Shown one piece after another: positions 1 through 12,000 of a stretch of 64,000 bases of DNA; position 1 is the stretch's first letter; each line of letters starts with the position of its first letter. The position numbers were made by a program, and so were the translations under genes. Below the pieces are notes generated by a model, which worked only from the letters and a program-made list of their open reading frames with translations, had not been told where the DNA came from and searched no databases. Source of the DNA: Monarcha castaneiventris obscurior (lineage: Eukaryota; Chordata; Aves; Passeriformes; Monarchidae); the NCBI GenBank assembly GCA_026261815.1, contig JAMPIT010000437.1:7204001-7268000 (forward strand), given 5' to 3'.

Positions 1-3000
1 AACTGGAAAATTATATTCCTTTTTAAACTTCCATGAATGACAGCACAAATAACCTGTCACTTTGATGAGACACATGTCAAGCTGTATTTTTTATTTCATT
101 AATCACTTCTGTCACATTTCTGTCATTACTCCTATGACAATGGTGTCCAAGGCCATATTGAAGACTAAGGCCATCTCCTACCTAGCATAAATAAAATTAA
201 TCTGTTCTTTTGTGTAAAATACGATTTTTTTTCAGATATTCTTACTAAGATTTTAAGAGGTTCTGACAGATTACTATCATATCAAAATGTGATGTTTACT
301 CTCAGTTTTACATAATACTCAGAAGTACTCAAAAAGCTTCTATTAACTATGGTCTTTGTTTATTCCCACATTAATATTAGCAAAATTGACCATAGGAAAT
401 TCTGTGAAGTTAAACTCTAATATTCAGCGTTACTTATCGAGAAACATATTTCTGTATTTCAGGGTAGACTTAAATGGGCAAGTTTCCCCACAACTGATTT
501 TTAATTAACAGTGAATGACAGTTCCTGGACCTTTTATTGATACACCGACTAGTCAGAAAATGCTGAATTTTATAATCTATTTTGTGACAGCTTTCCTGCC
601 CCTATCCAGGAAATGCTGTATTCACTACTTGACACTGTAGCTTTGGAACCCGACTGGTGACATTGGGAAGACAGAAATTAATGTGAAAAAGGCTTGGAAG
701 CAAATTACTCTGGTTTTTACATCAGTGTAATTTCCAATTAGATTCACTGATGTAAAGGTTAAGATACAACTGGCTCTAATCTTGTTAAGACTAATTTTAA
801 AGTTTGTTTCCTCAGCTTTTGAAAACTTTAAGGTCTATAAAGCCAAATGATTGATAGTAAATGCATGTCAAAATAATTCTGACGGTCTCATTTCTAAACG
901 TCAGTGGACAAGAGCATCTGAATTTCTTTTATGTATCTCGTAACAGCAAATGAAGTCTTAATGTAATCACAAAAGGTAATTTGTCTGAATTCATTGCACA
1001 GTACTTTCCTTATCACACATGCTTTTCTTGTTGCTCTAAATGCCTAGGTGCTACTTTGTTCCAAATGCATACTTTTTTCAAAAATGCTGTCCAAAGGTGT
1101 TGGCAAATTGTATTCAACATCCATATCGGGATAAGAGGTGTAAAAAGGAAATTCTGTGAAATTAACAGTTCAAGTTACCAGAAGACAGTAGACTGCTGTA
1201 AGTGAACATGAAGCAGTAGAGTGTCCCACATTACACAGAGAAACTCACAAAGACTTTAGTGTGGCTCTTTTCCTGTAGGGATGGCCAAAATAGAGAAGCA
1301 TGTGAGAAAAGTGGGTTTATGGGCATAGGTCTACCTTGCAAATGTTGTAGATAAAATTCAGGTGGTTTTTTTTAAGCTGGCTACTTCCCTTCTCGTGGCA
1401 ATCCTATTGTTTCCTAATCCTCATACAGTTTGTGAAGAGGGAGCTCTGCTGGTAACCAAATTTCCCACCATCAGTTCACTTCCTTCTGCTTGTGGCAGTG
1501 AGTAGACCTTGGCTGTGGAACATTTTTGTTTTGTGACCAAGCGCTGCTGAGAGGGGACTCGACCCCTGCTGCAGGCTGCAGTCATGGCTTGGGTGAGTTG
1601 GGTGCCCTGCCGTGGGCAGCAGGAAGGAAAACACAGCACAAATGTGGCAGGAGGCAAAACGCTTCATGAAAGCCTTCAAACTCGAGCAAGGAGGAGAAAA
1701 TTAACAAACAGGGCAGCGAGAGGAGAAACAGTGGCAAATCTGAGTGTCATGACAGGCAACGGAGAAGTAGAAGAAGAAAACTTAATGCTTACATCTACTG
1801 TGCCAACCTACAGAAGTTCAGGACAAAACATTTTTTGAGAGGAACTGCAGTAATGCTGATACATGACTAATTGTGCAAATTTTGGGAAAATCACCTTCGG
1901 GGGCTACCATTAAACTTTGGGTTGTGATTTGTATTTCTGGGCGTGGGTAAACTGATGAGACATGGATTTTTTTTTCCCATTGCACATAATGAGTTTCACT
2001 TACTTGATATTTTAGAATTTACTTTATTTGTATGCAAATAAACCACTGGAAGTAAAACTCATGTACCAATGACTCAGAACTTCAAAAGCCTGAGAGCAGA
2101 GCAATGAAATATCAGACTGTTTATAGTAATTGTAACCTGGTAGAAAAATTTGCTGAATACGGTCATTAAGATCCTTAGGCCTTTTATTAGTAGTATTGCT
2201 GGACAATGATGAAAATCCACAGCTACAGAAAGTCACCTCCTAGTTTACATGCCATGACACTGATTTGGAAGACAAGTGTTTCTCCCAGTTTTGCAGTATC
2301 ACCTATTTCTGAAATAGCCTCTGCAAAATTAGATTCTGTGATACAAACAACTAGTATGTACTTTGTGTGCTGGGTAGATTCATTCTAAGTAGTATTTCAA
2401 TGTTTTTACCTTTTTCATGCTTTACTTTTGCAAAAAGAGTAGCAAATTAATCCGGATAGATGATTTTAAGTGGACCTGGTTTGTACATCAATGCCTTTTT
2501 TTTTAAAGCTTACTTTGAAACAAGATTATTATAAATTACAAAACATCCTACAGCCGAGTTATGAGACTGCATTTCCTACAGTCTAAATTTCCATATGCAT
2601 TGTTTTTTCCATCCTTTCATGCACCTTGTTCTATTTGGAAAATTCATCCTGATCCAGCTGGTGGACTTTATCCGAACTTTTTATCCTCCTCCTTTGCAAA
2701 TTGTGACAAAAGTAGTAGATTAAAAAAAGAAAGTACAGCATGATTCTTGAGTAAATAGTGCTTCTTTGGTGAAAGTTATATACTGGGTTTAGACTAACAT
2801 TTATATTAATATATGACAGAGACTACACTAGGGACTGTTTTTCTATGTTTTGAATGAATTTAATTCCAGAATAGAGGGGTGGATCCTTATATAGTTAGTA
2901 AAAGTTCTTCCTAATTTATATCCAGTAAAAATATAGCATGAGCCAAGAATTTCTGAGCCTTTGCAAGATTTTCCACGAGGCTCTTGTAAAACTGCCTAAC

Positions 3001-6000
3001 AGCTTCAAGGAACACTTTTCTCTACCAGCATTGCAAATGCTCAAAATTTTTACAGTTTCTGTCTGTGCCTTCGCCAAACACAGTTTATCATCTACTTTCT
3101 TTGAATGAACTTCATTCTATGAAAGTGAGCTCATTATTTTTACCATTTTTTCAATTTATAAGCAGTTCATAATCTGATGTTCAGAACTTGGTAGAGCTGC
3201 TACTGAAATACTGGAAAATACCAAGGCAAAATAGAAAACATACCATCATAAACACTGCCCTACTATGGTAAGTACTTTTAGAAAAGTGTTGTAATAATAA
3301 AATATTATCAGTTTATCATAATGGAATTTTAGCTAGGCTAGGAGTTATGAATTACGGACATCACTAGAGATCAGTTAGGATTGCAGCCACGTGCCCAGAT
3401 TTTTAAAATTTTGTAGCTTAAAGTGATTAAGTTTATGTTGATATTACAGCTGAACGGAGATTCAATTTAGCACTGAATTCAATTTTACGTTGTGCATATT
3501 CTTTGTAGGCCATTTTATTAATGTAAAAATGAACATTACTTTCTTTTTTTATTCACAACTGTTTAATAGCTTAGGGGTTATTTATTTTAGGTAGCAGTGT
3601 ATCCAGCACTGTATTTTTAATAGGTTACCAAATTAACCAAAATGGGATTTGCATCCACAGTTAATTGTGTGACTGTTCTGCTTCCCTTTTCTCAGTGAGT
3701 TAGCTGTGTCTTAAATGCCAAGAAATCAGTATAAAAATGTCTTTTATAAAATATTTAATAGTGCTTTTGAGGCCCACTAAAACATGTGAAGCCCTTGAGG
3801 TTCCGTCTTGCAAGAATTTCCGTGCATACATACTTATTTTTTTGCAGACCCCCTACGATCATATAGGTATGTGTTTGACAACCGAAATCTTACTGAAATG
3901 GGAATGATTAATACGGATCATTTCATGTAAATATAAAATACCAATGGTAGAATGTTAAATATCACAACACAAAAATTAAGGGCACGAAGCTGATTGCCTA
4001 TGCAATTAAAAGTTTAGGAGACAAACTATCTGATCTGGAACTTGGCCAAGGCGTTGTGACTAACAAGCCTGCTCCTGAAAAAAAGTGCCAGAGGAACTTT
4101 GATAGCCCTGTGTGGTCAAGATTTGTGCTTTGTCTAAATTAAGACATCTCAAAACATAACACTGCCATATATAAAATCCCATGCCAACATTTGGCAAAGC
4201 ACTTGTTCTGTTCAAGCATTTGTGCTGGGGAAAGCTGACTAAATACAGCATCAGGGCAAACAGTTTTGAAAGCATTTATTTTGAATTTCATAGGAAGCCA
4301 AATGCTGTGAAAATCCCATTCTGTGATCAAAATTTGCCCCCTGTTCATTTATAGAACTTTCATAAAAGTCAACAGGAGGACTGGTACCAGGTCTATAATA
4401 TACTGTAAAAACTTTAAAACATCTAATAGTTGGTTGTTAAAATGACAGACATTTTAGAGCAGCGATTGGGGGTTGAATGTTCTGCTTCCATCTGGTCCGC
4501 TACTGCTCTGTTGTAGATGGAAAACAGCACACAGGACTGCACACATTATCCTAAGGGACAAATAGTCTCTTTCACCTGTGTAGTTTAGCATTTTAGACTT
4601 GGCTCTTCTGCCTTATCTGTGAATCCCAGCGTGTGCTCCTGTATCCATCAGGTTCCATCCTGTCAGAGCCTACATCTACTGAATTAAACAGGACTTCTTA
4701 CATAACTGAGGTTGTACCTTTGTAGACAAACAACCCGTGCATCTCATCTGAAGTTCTCTCTCATGTAAAAGCCTCAGCCCCAGGGCTCAGGAGGCAGCTG
4801 GAGCCTCAGGACCCATGGCAGTCCCTGCTCTGCTTGACGCGGTCACTGCACAAACTGAACCCGTCGGTGAACAGAGCAAAATCAGATGCTTAAGCTCATT
4901 ATGGTGGTGAAATGGCTTTGAAAGAGCTCCCGTGGCACTGTACCTCTCTGCATCCTAGTGCTGGTTGTGGTGCTGGCTCTGTGGAAGGCCACTTCACCTC
5001 TCTCCTGGTGCTCTACCTGAAAGCGCGGGGTGCACAAGTATCACAAAAGCAAATCCCACAGGAAGGCACCTGGAAATGTAGAGGCAGGACATACCTTCCT
5101 TCGATGTCTTTTTTAACTGCCTTTGGAATTTTAGCTTAGGACCTCTCTAGTATTTCTGTGTTGTGAGGCTCCATTTAGAAAATAGTAAGAAGAAAATCTA
5201 AACCTAGGTCTTTAGAACAAAAAAAGTGATTTTCTGGCTTTCAGGAAAAAAGACCCCAACAAACCTAATCTGTACTATAAACAAAAAATTAAGAGATATA
5301 CATCAGGCCATATATGTTATGGCCTGATGTAGTAAAGTAGTTTCAGTGCTGGACTTCAACAGAGCTTAAATGCAAAGTATATTTAATCTACACTTGTACA
5401 ATTTATTGAGCTTAGTCAGAAATTCCCCACTGAAGCTGATAAGGATTGATGCCTCTCCAAGATAGGTAAATTTCCAATCTCTGTAATTATGCTTATTACC
5501 TTGTTACGGTTGTTAAGGTTCTCCCATTTTAGAAGTATTCCAAGAATTAGCTGATTTACAGCAGGTTATCACTGAAAGATGGGCTCTGCAAACATCTTTT
5601 AAAATAAATGAACTACGGAATTTATTCTGCAGATTTCACTTTTACATCTGAGAACAGAACAGTAGGAAAAAGGGAAATGATTACTGGACTTCTAAGTCAG
5701 ATCCTACATTTGATCCCGATAACTTCAGAAGAACTATTGATTTAAAGAGGCATTATAAATTGGCCCATCATTTTGCATTTGGATGTAGCCAGGTAGGGTA
5801 GTTTACCCAGCTAAACATCACACCTTCTCTTCAAGAAGTGTAAGTTCTATTAAGGGCTCAGTGCTTTAAAAATGAGATTCTTTTTGCTTAGGAGTCCAGG
5901 GTGCTGACTTATGTGTCTGACTTTATCCACCCAAATCGAGATGAGTTTATTGTTCACCGTATTTTAGATTAGCAGGTAATGCAAATAGTTCTCCCTCAAT

Positions 6001-7990
6001 TAGTACAAGTCTTACAATAAGTCTTGGATAGTAAGAAAGGACCTGTAATGCCTAAAATGTGCCCACATTTTTCTCAAAATCAGGTTTGATACTGTATTTG
6101 TATGGTAACTTAGCTTATGTCCCAACATGGTTTAATAAACATTACAGTAGGTCATTTCATTGCAGCTTTTTATTGTCTTTGTCTGACTCACTTAAAGGCT
6201 CTAATTAAGGATATACTAAACATGAAAATCTCTCCTAAGGCTTTAGGCTTTATCTGAAGCTCATTAATGCTTCCTGTTAGGACAAAAATATATTCAAAAG
6301 TTTGGATGATGAACTCAGGTAGGCTTTTGTTTTTAACAATGACAAGTGTACTCAACAGGAATAGTATTTTTACTTCAGCAAGCCTTTTAAGAGAATTTGG
6401 TTAGAATTTAATTATATTTGGGCTAGAAAAATAAAAGTATTTTGAAAGAAAAAAAATTAAAGGACACCAGTCACAACATATTTGCATGTTTTGACCTTAT
6501 TTCCTATTGCAAGTTTGATTTCAATCTTTTAATGACTCAGAAAATTTACAGTGCTGTGAGACACCTCAAGATTCCATTAGATTTCCTTTTATAAAGCGTT
6601 GTATGTCTGTTGAAACCTTGCAATTTATAACTCACAGCAAAGAACTTCTGCTTTCTTAAGGTTGTAAATACCTATTTGGCAATGTCCAATTCAGTAGCAT
6701 TAGTTTTAGGACTGATTTTATGTTTTAACCTTATTATCAGAAACAAACAGTAACACGCATACTCCCTCCATTGGTTCATCTCTTGTTAAAACCTGTTTGC
6801 TCTCAATTACAAGCAGTATTATGACACATTATTTATCACTGCTGCGATCAGATAACACAAACATGAAAGAGTAACTGGTATCATTCAGTTCTGGAAGCAA
6901 GTGCTGAATCAGAGTCCTCTCTTAACTCATGGCTATGGTGCACAGCCCCGGCTCTGACACTGCCTGATGTCCCCGATGACCATTCAGTCAGTATTTAAAT
7001 GCTGTGCAGTCACACCAAACACAAGTGGTCAGCTTGCACCTCCTAAGGCTGCAGTTCCTCTCCACACAGCCTCAGTGCTAACAACACCACACCAGGGCTG
7101 GTGCCACTGTACGTGATAAAAGCATTTGATCGTTCCTGGCAAAGAACACGAAGCCAGACTGGGTCCAAAGCAGAAGAACAAATCTGGGAGATCGGTGTAA
7201 ACCTTTACTCCACTTTGATACTTCCTCCTTCTTCAAAACAGACTTGGCTTTCCAAGGAAGAGCCATGTGAAGGAGAGCGGGAGTCAAGGTTAAAGCCATC
7301 AGGTCCAAGGCAGTAGAATGTTTTCATCAGGGAGGGGTGTATTCTGCCAAGGTGATGTGCATCAGTGGGATCATGAGACAAGATTTCTGCCTAAAATCTT
7401 GAAGTCTCTTTGCCATGTGTTTGAATTCATTCTACAAAGTCATTCCGTGGCTTAGCAAAATCAATCCTCATCCCGTGTCGGGAGGGAAGAATAGAAATCC
7501 ATCACCTTTAAACACAACACACTGAGCAAATCGACAGTCTGAGTGTGGTGTGAAACCTTTGCAGATTTTGCAAAGCAAGTGCTCTGTCTTTTCCCTTATT
7601 GTTTGCCCTTCACTTGACATACAGGAAGAGATGCATCAAGAGGATGGCAGGAGACATGTGTCACTTAAAGCATGCCATAACAATGTTTGCCCTGGAATAC
7701 TCCCTTGAATCTGTTTGAACAAGCAGGCATCATACATGGAAAAATACACAGAGAACTTCACCTAGTAACAAAGTTGACAGAACCCCTTCTCCATCCTCCC
7801 CCATGAGCAGCGCCAGCCCCAGGCACGCTGCTCCCTTTGGCCCTGAGCTGGAGTGCCACGGTCACACCGCACCAGGTCACTTGTTGCACAGTGCCGGGGT
7901 GGCATCTCCCCTCCGCTCTGCCCACCGCAACTTCCCAGAGCCCCGTTCCAGCGGAGCCCGCTCCGGGCTGCCCGTGCTTCTCCCGCAGCC
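1..7990 (-). other. PEX5L: PEX5L intron 1, 5' portion (partial)
   Basis: This stretch follows the splice donor of the first coding exon on the minus strand, so it should be the beginning of the first PEX5L coding intron, which continues past the left edge. It is AT-rich, with many short T and A runs and stops in all frames. I looked for a further PEX5L exon on the minus strand and found none I could support. Two slightly GC-richer patches (about 4.6-5.1 kb and 6.9-7.3 kb) show no recognisable repeat or exon. One perfect hairpin at 5,299-5,331 is listed separately. Intron status is inferred from the exon call; the absence of exons is only as good as reading by eye. Confidence 0.75.
5299..5331. 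repeat. Perfect inverted repeat, 14-bp arms, 5-nt loop
   Basis: The left arm tacatcaggccata (5,299-5,312) and the right arm tatggcctgatgta (5,318-5,331) are exact reverse complements, separated by tatgt. Pairing does not extend past the arms on either side. It lies inside the inferred PEX5L intron. It is shorter than a normal pre-miRNA hairpin. A recent snap-back or template-switch mutation, or a small hairpin element, is the simplest reading. Confidence 0.9.
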
Positions 7991-7996
7991 GCTTAC

Positions 7997-8017
7997 CTGC
8001 ATGTGTCCCTGGTACAT
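7997..8017 (-). CDS. PEX5L: PEX5L (TRIP8b) first coding exon, coding part (partial gene)
   Basis: On the minus strand the ATG at 8,017-8,015 opens seven codons, MYQGHMQ, and runs straight into CAG|GTAAGC, a consensus splice donor (intron begins at 7,996). MYQGHMQ is the N-terminus I know for PEX5-related protein, also called TRIP8b, from its 1a first exon. The coding part ends in phase 0. The start context is AGG ATG T, with a purine at -3. The exon lies in a CpG island, as expected for a promoter-proximal exon. PEX5L is a TPR protein related to the peroxisomal import receptor PEX5. In neurons it binds the C-terminus of HCN pacemaker channels and controls their surface level and gating, with the alternatively spliced N-terminus setting the direction of the effect. 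The TPR region is encoded in exons beyond the left edge. Seven residues is a short match, but start, donor, phase and CpG context agree. Confidence 0.88.
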
Positions 8018-8111
8018 CCTGCTGCCGCGGCTGCTCCGCTGCCCCTCAGGCCGGCGGCTCGGCGCTGCGCTGCGCTGCGCTGCGCTGGAGGCACTTCTCC
8101 CGGCCGCTCGA
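8018..8111 (-). other. PEX5L: PEX5L 5'-UTR portion of the start-codon exon
   Basis: Upstream of the ATG on the minus strand, 94 nt of GC-rich leader end at a strong acceptor (CTTTCCTGTAG| at 8,122-8,112) preceded by long T runs. If that acceptor is used, the start-codon exon is 7,997-8,111 (115 nt). If instead transcription starts just upstream, this is simply the leader of exon 1. I see no in-frame stop between the acceptor and the ATG, so the start is chosen by family match, not by an upstream stop. Confidence 0.5.
8062..8086. repeat. (GCGCT)5 pentanucleotide repeat
   Basis: Five exact GCGCT units lie in the presumed PEX5L 5' leader, 45-69 nt upstream of the ATG. On the transcribed strand it reads AGCGC repeats, GC-rich enough to fold. 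Such leader repeats often vary in length between individuals. Confidence 0.9.
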
Positions 8112-8185
8112 CTACAGGAAAGAAAAAAAAAAAAAAAGGGGGAAAAAAAAAAAAAAAAAAAGAAAGAAGGGGAAAAAAAAAAAAA
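8112..8185 (-). other. Long A/T tract forming a polypyrimidine tract and 3' splice site on the minus strand
   Basis: The plus strand is nearly pure purine: A runs of about 15, 19 and 13 broken by short G runs. On the minus strand this is T/C-rich and ends in CTTTCCTGTAG at 8,112, a close match to a vertebrate 3' splice site. It sits 95 nt upstream of the PEX5L start codon. Other roles are possible: a nucleosome-poor poly(dA:dT) promoter element or a plain simple repeat. Run lengths in such tracts are often mis-assembled. Confidence 0.6.
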
Positions 8186-8393
8186 GCCTAACCCTGAACG
8201 AGCTATTTTTGGCTAAAGCTCCGTTTGTCCTGGCAGCTCCTGTACCGGTTTCAGTAACCCAGAGCTGTTTGCCGCCCGCCTCTTGCCTCGCTGCCTCCCC
8301 GCCTCTGTTTCGCCCTGCGAGGCGGTGCTGGCACTGCCCAGGAGCCGCTGCTCGGGGGTGCTGGGCAGGCGGGCGGACCCGGGCAGGGCTGCG

Positions 8394-8424
8394 GGGCGGC
8401 CGGGCGGGGAGAGCCGCGGGGCGG
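8394..8424. promoter_or_regulatory. Cluster of three GC boxes (Sp/KLF-type)
   Basis: Three GGGCGG cores occur within 31 bp (8,394-8,399, 8,402-8,407 and 8,419-8,424), with another at 8,371-8,376. They lie in the densest part of the island, about 0.4 kb upstream of the PEX5L ATG. GC boxes are bound by Sp/KLF factors. In such GC-rich DNA some matches arise by chance. Confidence 0.55.
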
Positions 8425-8550
8425 AGCGGGGCCGCCGCTGCTGCCGGGCCTCGCCCGCCCGCCCGCGCCGCGCCTCGTCCCGCTGCAGCCGCCCCGGCCT
8501 GGCGGCCCCGGCCCCGGCCGCCCTCCCCCGCCTCCCGCCGGCAGCCCCGG

Positions 8551-8616
8551 CCTCCTTCCCTCCCCCCTTCCCTCCTCCTCCTTCCTTCTCTCCTCCCTTC
8601 TTCCCTCCCTCCCTCC
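8551..8616. repeat. 66-nt pure pyrimidine (CT) tract in the CpG island
   Basis: Every base from 8,551 to 8,616 on the plus strand is C or T, mostly CCTCC and CCTTC units. Homopurine-homopyrimidine tracts of this kind are common next to promoters and can form triplex (H-DNA). The tract runs into ccgcag|gg on the plus strand, which resembles a 3' splice site. That could matter if a divergent plus-strand transcript exists. Confidence 0.85.
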
Positions 8617-9040
8617 GCAGGGGGAGCGCGCAGCATCCAGGGAACGCGCGGAGCCCCGCGGCCACCGGGCGGAGCCCGCCGGGGTCCCGCAGGAGCCGCG
8701 GTCCCCCAGCCCCAGCGCCCCGCCAGGGCTGGCGGCTCCCACTGCAGACATCAAGAGGAAAAAAAAAAATAAAATACAAAACGACACGGAAAACAAGCCG
8801 TACTAAGCACAACAGCAAAAAAACCGGAGCGTCCCGGAGGCAGGACTCGGCAAAGCCTGGATGTGGCACAGGGAGGTCGCGAGTTTCGCCTCCCGCGGGG
8901 AAGCGGAGGGGGCGCGCAGGGAGCGCATCCCGGGAATGCCGCTGCCTGCGGAGCGGGGAGCGGCAGCGCTGCGCTCCCGGCCCTGCCCCGCCGCTGCCGC
9001 CGCCGCGATTCACCGGGTTTCGGCAAAAGGATCGGCCGGG

Positions 9041-9047
9041 CCCTACC
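9041..9047 (-). other. Candidate 5' splice site of a PEX5L upstream non-coding exon
   Basis: On the minus strand the sequence reads CACAAG|GTAGGG, with the exon ending at 9,047 and the intron starting at 9,046. This is a good donor match at the right margin of the CpG island. Paired with the acceptor at 8,112 it defines an intron of 935 nt that removes most of the island and joins to the start-codon exon. The 5' end of such an exon is not visible. A decoy donor is the alternative. Confidence 0.4.
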
Positions 9048-9075
9048 TTGTGCTCTGCGTGTGAAGAGCGAACGC

Positions 9076-12000
9076 GATCTGTTTGATTCCCAGAAAATAG
9101 CAGGAGACTCCTCTTCTGGCTTGGTAGTATCACTTGGTAGCGTTTTTCAACGCTTGGCAAAGACACTGTTATATAGACAAAAATCTGGCACTGCCCCGTA
9201 CGTGCAGAATTCTGACCTTGTAAACTGGCACAGCAGGCCTGGCTAAATCCTGCAGGAGACACTTGCATCATCTTGGATCCAGCTTTTTTCTCTACTTCAC
9301 CTCGAACCTTAAACTCTAAATCTGTTAAAGGTGCAGATTTTTCAATTTCATCGTAAATTTCTGTCCTACCCAGTGTGTCTATATTCAGTAGCACAGAAAA
9401 CCTCCAGAGCCTGGAATTTGCTAGATCGTGTAACTTCTTGGCTTTGAGCTCTCAAGTTTTACTATTAAACTTCACAAAACTTTATGATGCTTTTGATACA
9501 CCAGAGCAATCCAACCTTAAGCATGCTCCTGAATTAGAGCAATGCAAAATAGATTTCTTATTCCTGAAACCAGCACATTTGTATCATCACAGCTCTCATT
9601 TCAGCTGACTAAATAAGCCTTTTTGAAGTGTTCCCATTCAGCTAAAAAAATGGATTTTTTCAGAACATGAATTTGTAAAGTCGTCAGTGATGGCACAAGC
9701 AAAATCTATCCAATTATTTTTTTCACTTAAGCTTAAGAGTTTTATCTTTTAGATAAATAGCAAAAGTGACAGTTCTCTTACATCCAGTGAATACGTATCC
9801 AACTCACTGAGATTTTCAGAGTAGCCGAGGAGTTTAGCCATGTATTGGTGATAAAAGGAAATAAGAAATGAATATTTTTTTGTTTAAATCCCTTAAGCCG
9901 CTTTGAGAACCTCAATTAAGAGCTGATAAGCTTAAAATACTTCTTTGGGATTGTCCATACATGTTAGACATATATTACTGTAAAACTTTACAAAAGGTGA
10001 CTGCACTTAGGTGAAAATATCAGATTTGAATTATCGTGGTTTCACTTAAAATACAAAATATGGAGTACAGGTTTTTCAGATGTAAATATTTGGCTGCCTT
10101 TATTCTCAATTAGAAATTGAGGTCTAGGTGAAAAAAAAAACAAACAGTTGTATTTAAGCTTGGAGCCCTTTGTTTCTTTGCTGTTTGTTGAGATTTATTA
10201 GACTCTTTAGCTTTAGTAATCTTGAAAGTGCAGTTTTTCACTCTGGCTAGAGTAGATCCAGAGCATCCATCCCTGTGTCACTGTGCAGGTTTTCTATAGT
10301 AGCTGAATGTTTCTAAGGCACTTGAAAATGTATTTTTCTTATTGTTTTTTGTTGTTATTGTTGTTTTAAGTCTGAGGCTCTTGTGTTTTTCTTCGGGGGA
10401 AAGCTGGGGGAAATTTGTCAATGCCAGTGTGTAACAATATCTCAATTTTCTAAACCTAAGTATATGCATCATGATTTAAATTTTTCCTACAGGGTATGAA
10501 AAAGCACACTTATAGTAGAAGAGCTGTTAGTTTGGGAATGGTTATTTGTGCTATGTTATTTGTAAGTAAGGGAGAAACATTGGTAGAATTTGTCGAGTTC
10601 CCCATGCTAGAGATTAACAGTATAGTGTGTTACAGGCACTTTTCCTAATGCATCTGAAGCATTCATTGCACAATTTGTTGATGCAATGGCATACTGATGT
10701 CACATTTTGGCAGGATTTGAGTGATCCAGTAAAGCCAGATAGATCCAGCTTTTGCCTATTTCCTTAGCGGGGCCTAAATCTCTTGGCACAGGTCAGTGAG
10801 AAAGCTGGCAAAAGGGTGCAGAGCAGGGATGGAGGGAGATGTGTGCAGGGACCCAGGGCTGCCAGGGGCTCCTGCTTGAGGGGCTCTCCTCCAAATATGG
10901 TTGAGCCCAAGCCACACTCACAGTGCTGTGCTTCCACAGGTGTAAACTCTGCCTTTGCTCTTGTTCTTCACAAGGAGAAGGCTCAGTGAGATTGTTTATC
11001 TCTCCATCTAGTCCTAATCTGGAATCAGTGCATGATCCTTGCTGCTCAGTTATAGTGCAATTTAAAAAATGCATTGATGGGTGACACAGAAAGCATTAAT
11101 GTGTAATTCTGTACCATACATATAAAGGCAGGTTCTTTACAGCTTAGAAACTGGTGAGTGCGGGGATCCATGATCTTTGTGACTCTGCTCTGTTTATGAA
11201 TGTGAGAATCTGTTTTGTTACAGGGCACTGTGGTCCCTTTTGGTCTGTCTGTGTGGCTGCATTAATATTTGAACCAGTGATGTCTGTGTGCTATGAACTC
11301 TCTAAGCTTTGTTGTTTGTTATGGCAAAAATGGGAAAAATCATGGTAGAAAATATGAAAGTCACAATGTTTGTTAAGAAAAAGAAAAGTCACCATATGGC
11401 TCAACAGATTTTAATTAATATTAAATTGCCAGGGAAATTTTGAAGGAAGTCAAATAAAAATCCTTTATTTTACAAATAAATGCTCTGAATTTGTTTTGAT
11501 TTTATGGGGCAATTGGGACTATGAGGAAGCCTGAAGACAGTAATGGGAGTGCAGGGGCATTCTCAGAAATGCAAAGTGCACAAGGTGATTCTGGAGAAGC
11601 TGGCAGCTACCTAGTTACTGTCAAAACCCTGACACTTAACCACCCCTGGGAGATGGTAGATATTTCATTCCTTCAAGCCTTACTGATATTTATGTCATCT
11701 TGTAAACTTAGAAAAATAGCCTTAAATCACCGACTGTGAAACTGCATGAGACAATTTATATAAATTCCAAGTTAACAACAGTTATTCTAACATTCTTCAC
11801 GAACATAGAGTGGCAGGGTCTGTGGTTTCCATAATGAGAAACCACATGGCAAGGGTCAGTCATGCCTTTTATTAGGAAAACCTTGTGCTGGTAAAACAGG
11901 CCTGGGCACTCCATGTGGAAAAGTGAAGATATCCTCAATATTGTGTGCAACAAAGTGTTCAATGTAAGAGTTTTGAATGCAAATTGAGGGGGATGAGTTG

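Larger units (their letters stand above)
7795..9075. promoter_or_regulatory. PEX5L: CpG island promoter of PEX5L
   Basis: Base composition jumps from the AT-rich background to very GC- and CpG-rich at about 7.8 kb and falls back at about 9.07 kb. The densest part is about 8,240-8,740, with a second dense block at about 8,820-9,045. The island holds clustered GC boxes, a long pyrimidine run and no evident TATA box near the coding exon, as is usual for a brain-expressed CpG-island promoter. The first PEX5L coding exon lies on the minus strand at its left edge, so the promoter most likely fires leftward. The exact transcription start cannot be read from the sequence. Divergent rightward transcription is possible. 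Confidence 0.88.

Noticed and set aside
3848..3866. 19-nt microexon-like block on the plus strand, between tttttttgcag and gtatgt
   Set aside because: The only gene supported here runs on the minus strand, and a 19-nt match between two splice-like sites is easy to get by chance in T-rich DNA.
7803..9394. Several long open frames across the CpG island, on both strands, up to 393 codons
   Set aside because: Long frames in GC-rich DNA are expected because stops are AT-rich. The peptides are Arg-, Gly-, Pro- and Ala-rich with poly-Lys or poly-Phe from the A/T tract, and resemble no protein.
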